Of a stretch of DNA of 64,000 nucleotides, positions 63,746 to 64,000 are shown piece by piece (the stretch's first letter is position 1; each line of letters begins with the position of its first letter). The translations under genes and the position numbers were made by a program. The DNA is from Vanrija pseudolonga (taxonomy: Eukaryota; Basidiomycota; Tremellomycetes; Trichosporonales; Trichosporonaceae): positions 3,224,001 through 3,288,000 of the forward strand of contig NC_085849.1 in the NCBI RefSeq assembly GCF_020906515.1. Reading direction: 5' to 3'. Below the pieces are notes generated by a model. That model saw only the letters and a list, made by a program, of their open reading frames with translations, was not told where the DNA came from and searched no databases.

Positions 63746-64000
63746 ATGACCGACCCGGTACCATCCCTCATCGACGACCTCAAGGCGTGGTTCCCGCTCA
63801 CGGCGCCCATCCCCAACCCGGCGACGCACCCAGAGCTGATCCGCATCGCCGACCTCGCGACAGAGGAGGACCTGCTGCACAACCCGGACAACCTGCGCGC
63901 GTGGCTCAACCACATCGAGCACATCCGACTGCGTATCAGCAAGACGCTCCCGCCAAAGAACCACGACCCGTCAGCTGAGGAGCGCATCCTTGGCCCGCTC
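63746..64000 (+). CDS. SYF1: Probable SYF1 pre-mRNA splicing factor (5' end only)
   Basis: 85 codons run off the window without an intron. MTDPVPSLIDDLKAWFPLTA then PIPNPATHPELIRIADLATEEDLLHNP and LRAWLNHIEHIRLRIS match the start of Syf1, where an FPLT.P.P.P.TH segment leads into the first HAT (half-TPR) repeat (EEDLL.NP..L..W...I). Syf1 is a HAT-repeat scaffold of the NineTeen complex in the spliceosome. Only the first HAT repeat is in view, so Syf1 rather than another HAT protein rests on this short segment. Confidence 0.72.
   Translation, partial: MTDPVPSLIDDLKAWFPLTAPIPNPATHPELIRIADLATEEDLLHNPDNLRAWLNHIEHIRLRISKTLPPKNHDPSAEERILGPL

Noticed and set aside
1-64000. tRNA or rRNA genes, transposons, CRISPR arrays, metabolite gene cluster or viral insertion
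   Set aside because: No A/B-box pairs, terminal repeats, transposase, integrase or polymerase motifs were recognised; every sizeable coding region matches a cellular gene or a low-complexity orphan.

Overview
The window reads as nuclear DNA of a basidiomycetous yeast, most likely a tremellomycete and possibly Trichosporonales. That placement is inferred from GC-rich coding sequence, mostly tiny introns (about 35-60 nt, GTGAGT/GTGCGT donor, CTAAC/CTGAC branch site, CAG acceptor), short UTRs, and homologues of conserved fungal housekeeping genes. I found no transposon, integrase, rRNA, tRNA, CRISPR array or secondary-metabolite cluster. Gene models were assembled by hand from splice signals plus reading-frame and family continuity, so intron ends not quoted explicitly are approximate.

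Layout. 1-14,243: four + strand genes, namely the 3' part of MMS19 (Fe-S targeting factor), an F-BAR/DEP/RhoGAP protein of the Rgd2 type, a tomosyn/Sro7-like WD40 protein with a C-terminal R-SNARE-like tail, and the AP-3 delta adaptin. 14,492-20,659: a single-exon BTB protein (-), a Gln/Pro-rich orphan (+) and the checkpoint clamp subunit RAD9 (-). 20,990-33,506: endopolyphosphatase (-), IMP4 (+), a Pumilio-family RNA-binding protein (-), the small complex I subunit NDUFB10 (+), a MEMO-family protein (-) and phosphoacetylglucosamine mutase (-). 33,923-46,684: CWC22 (+), an ER HSP90 ending in HDEL (-), a mitochondrial PPR-like protein (-), a protein ending in an EDC1/PNRC-like decapping motif (+), an NR2C2AP-like protein (-) and an mS42/mS43 mitoribosomal protein (+). 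46,867-64,000: CDC45 (-), phospholipase D with about 27 introns (+), a 1,273-residue coiled-coil orphan (-), ERV2 (+), an ATX1 copper chaperone (-), a TatD nuclease (-) and the 5' end of a probable SYF1 (+).

The genes do not form a pathway cluster; they are interleaved housekeeping genes in mainly convergent and divergent pairs. Themes that recur by chance include splicing (CWC22, SYF1), RNA control (PUF, EDC1-like, IMP4), replication and checkpoint (RAD9, CDC45), the secretory pathway (Sro7-like, AP-3, ER HSP90, ERV2) and mitochondria (NDUFB10, mS42/43, PPR-like).

The most striking observation is in the phospholipase D gene. Two canonical mini-introns (51957-52001 and 52003-52046) lie either side of a single nucleotide, T52002. 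Only inclusion of that nucleotide preserves the frame and restores the family motif ENQFFI. The same gene also appears to use 7-nt and 11-nt exons. Other points worth a second look are a start-codon-only first exon in IMP4, a frame-neutral 45-nt intron in CWC22, long self-complementary introns in the mitoribosomal gene, a RhoGAP-like domain whose arginine-finger position looks like Glu, and the orphan low-complexity proteins.
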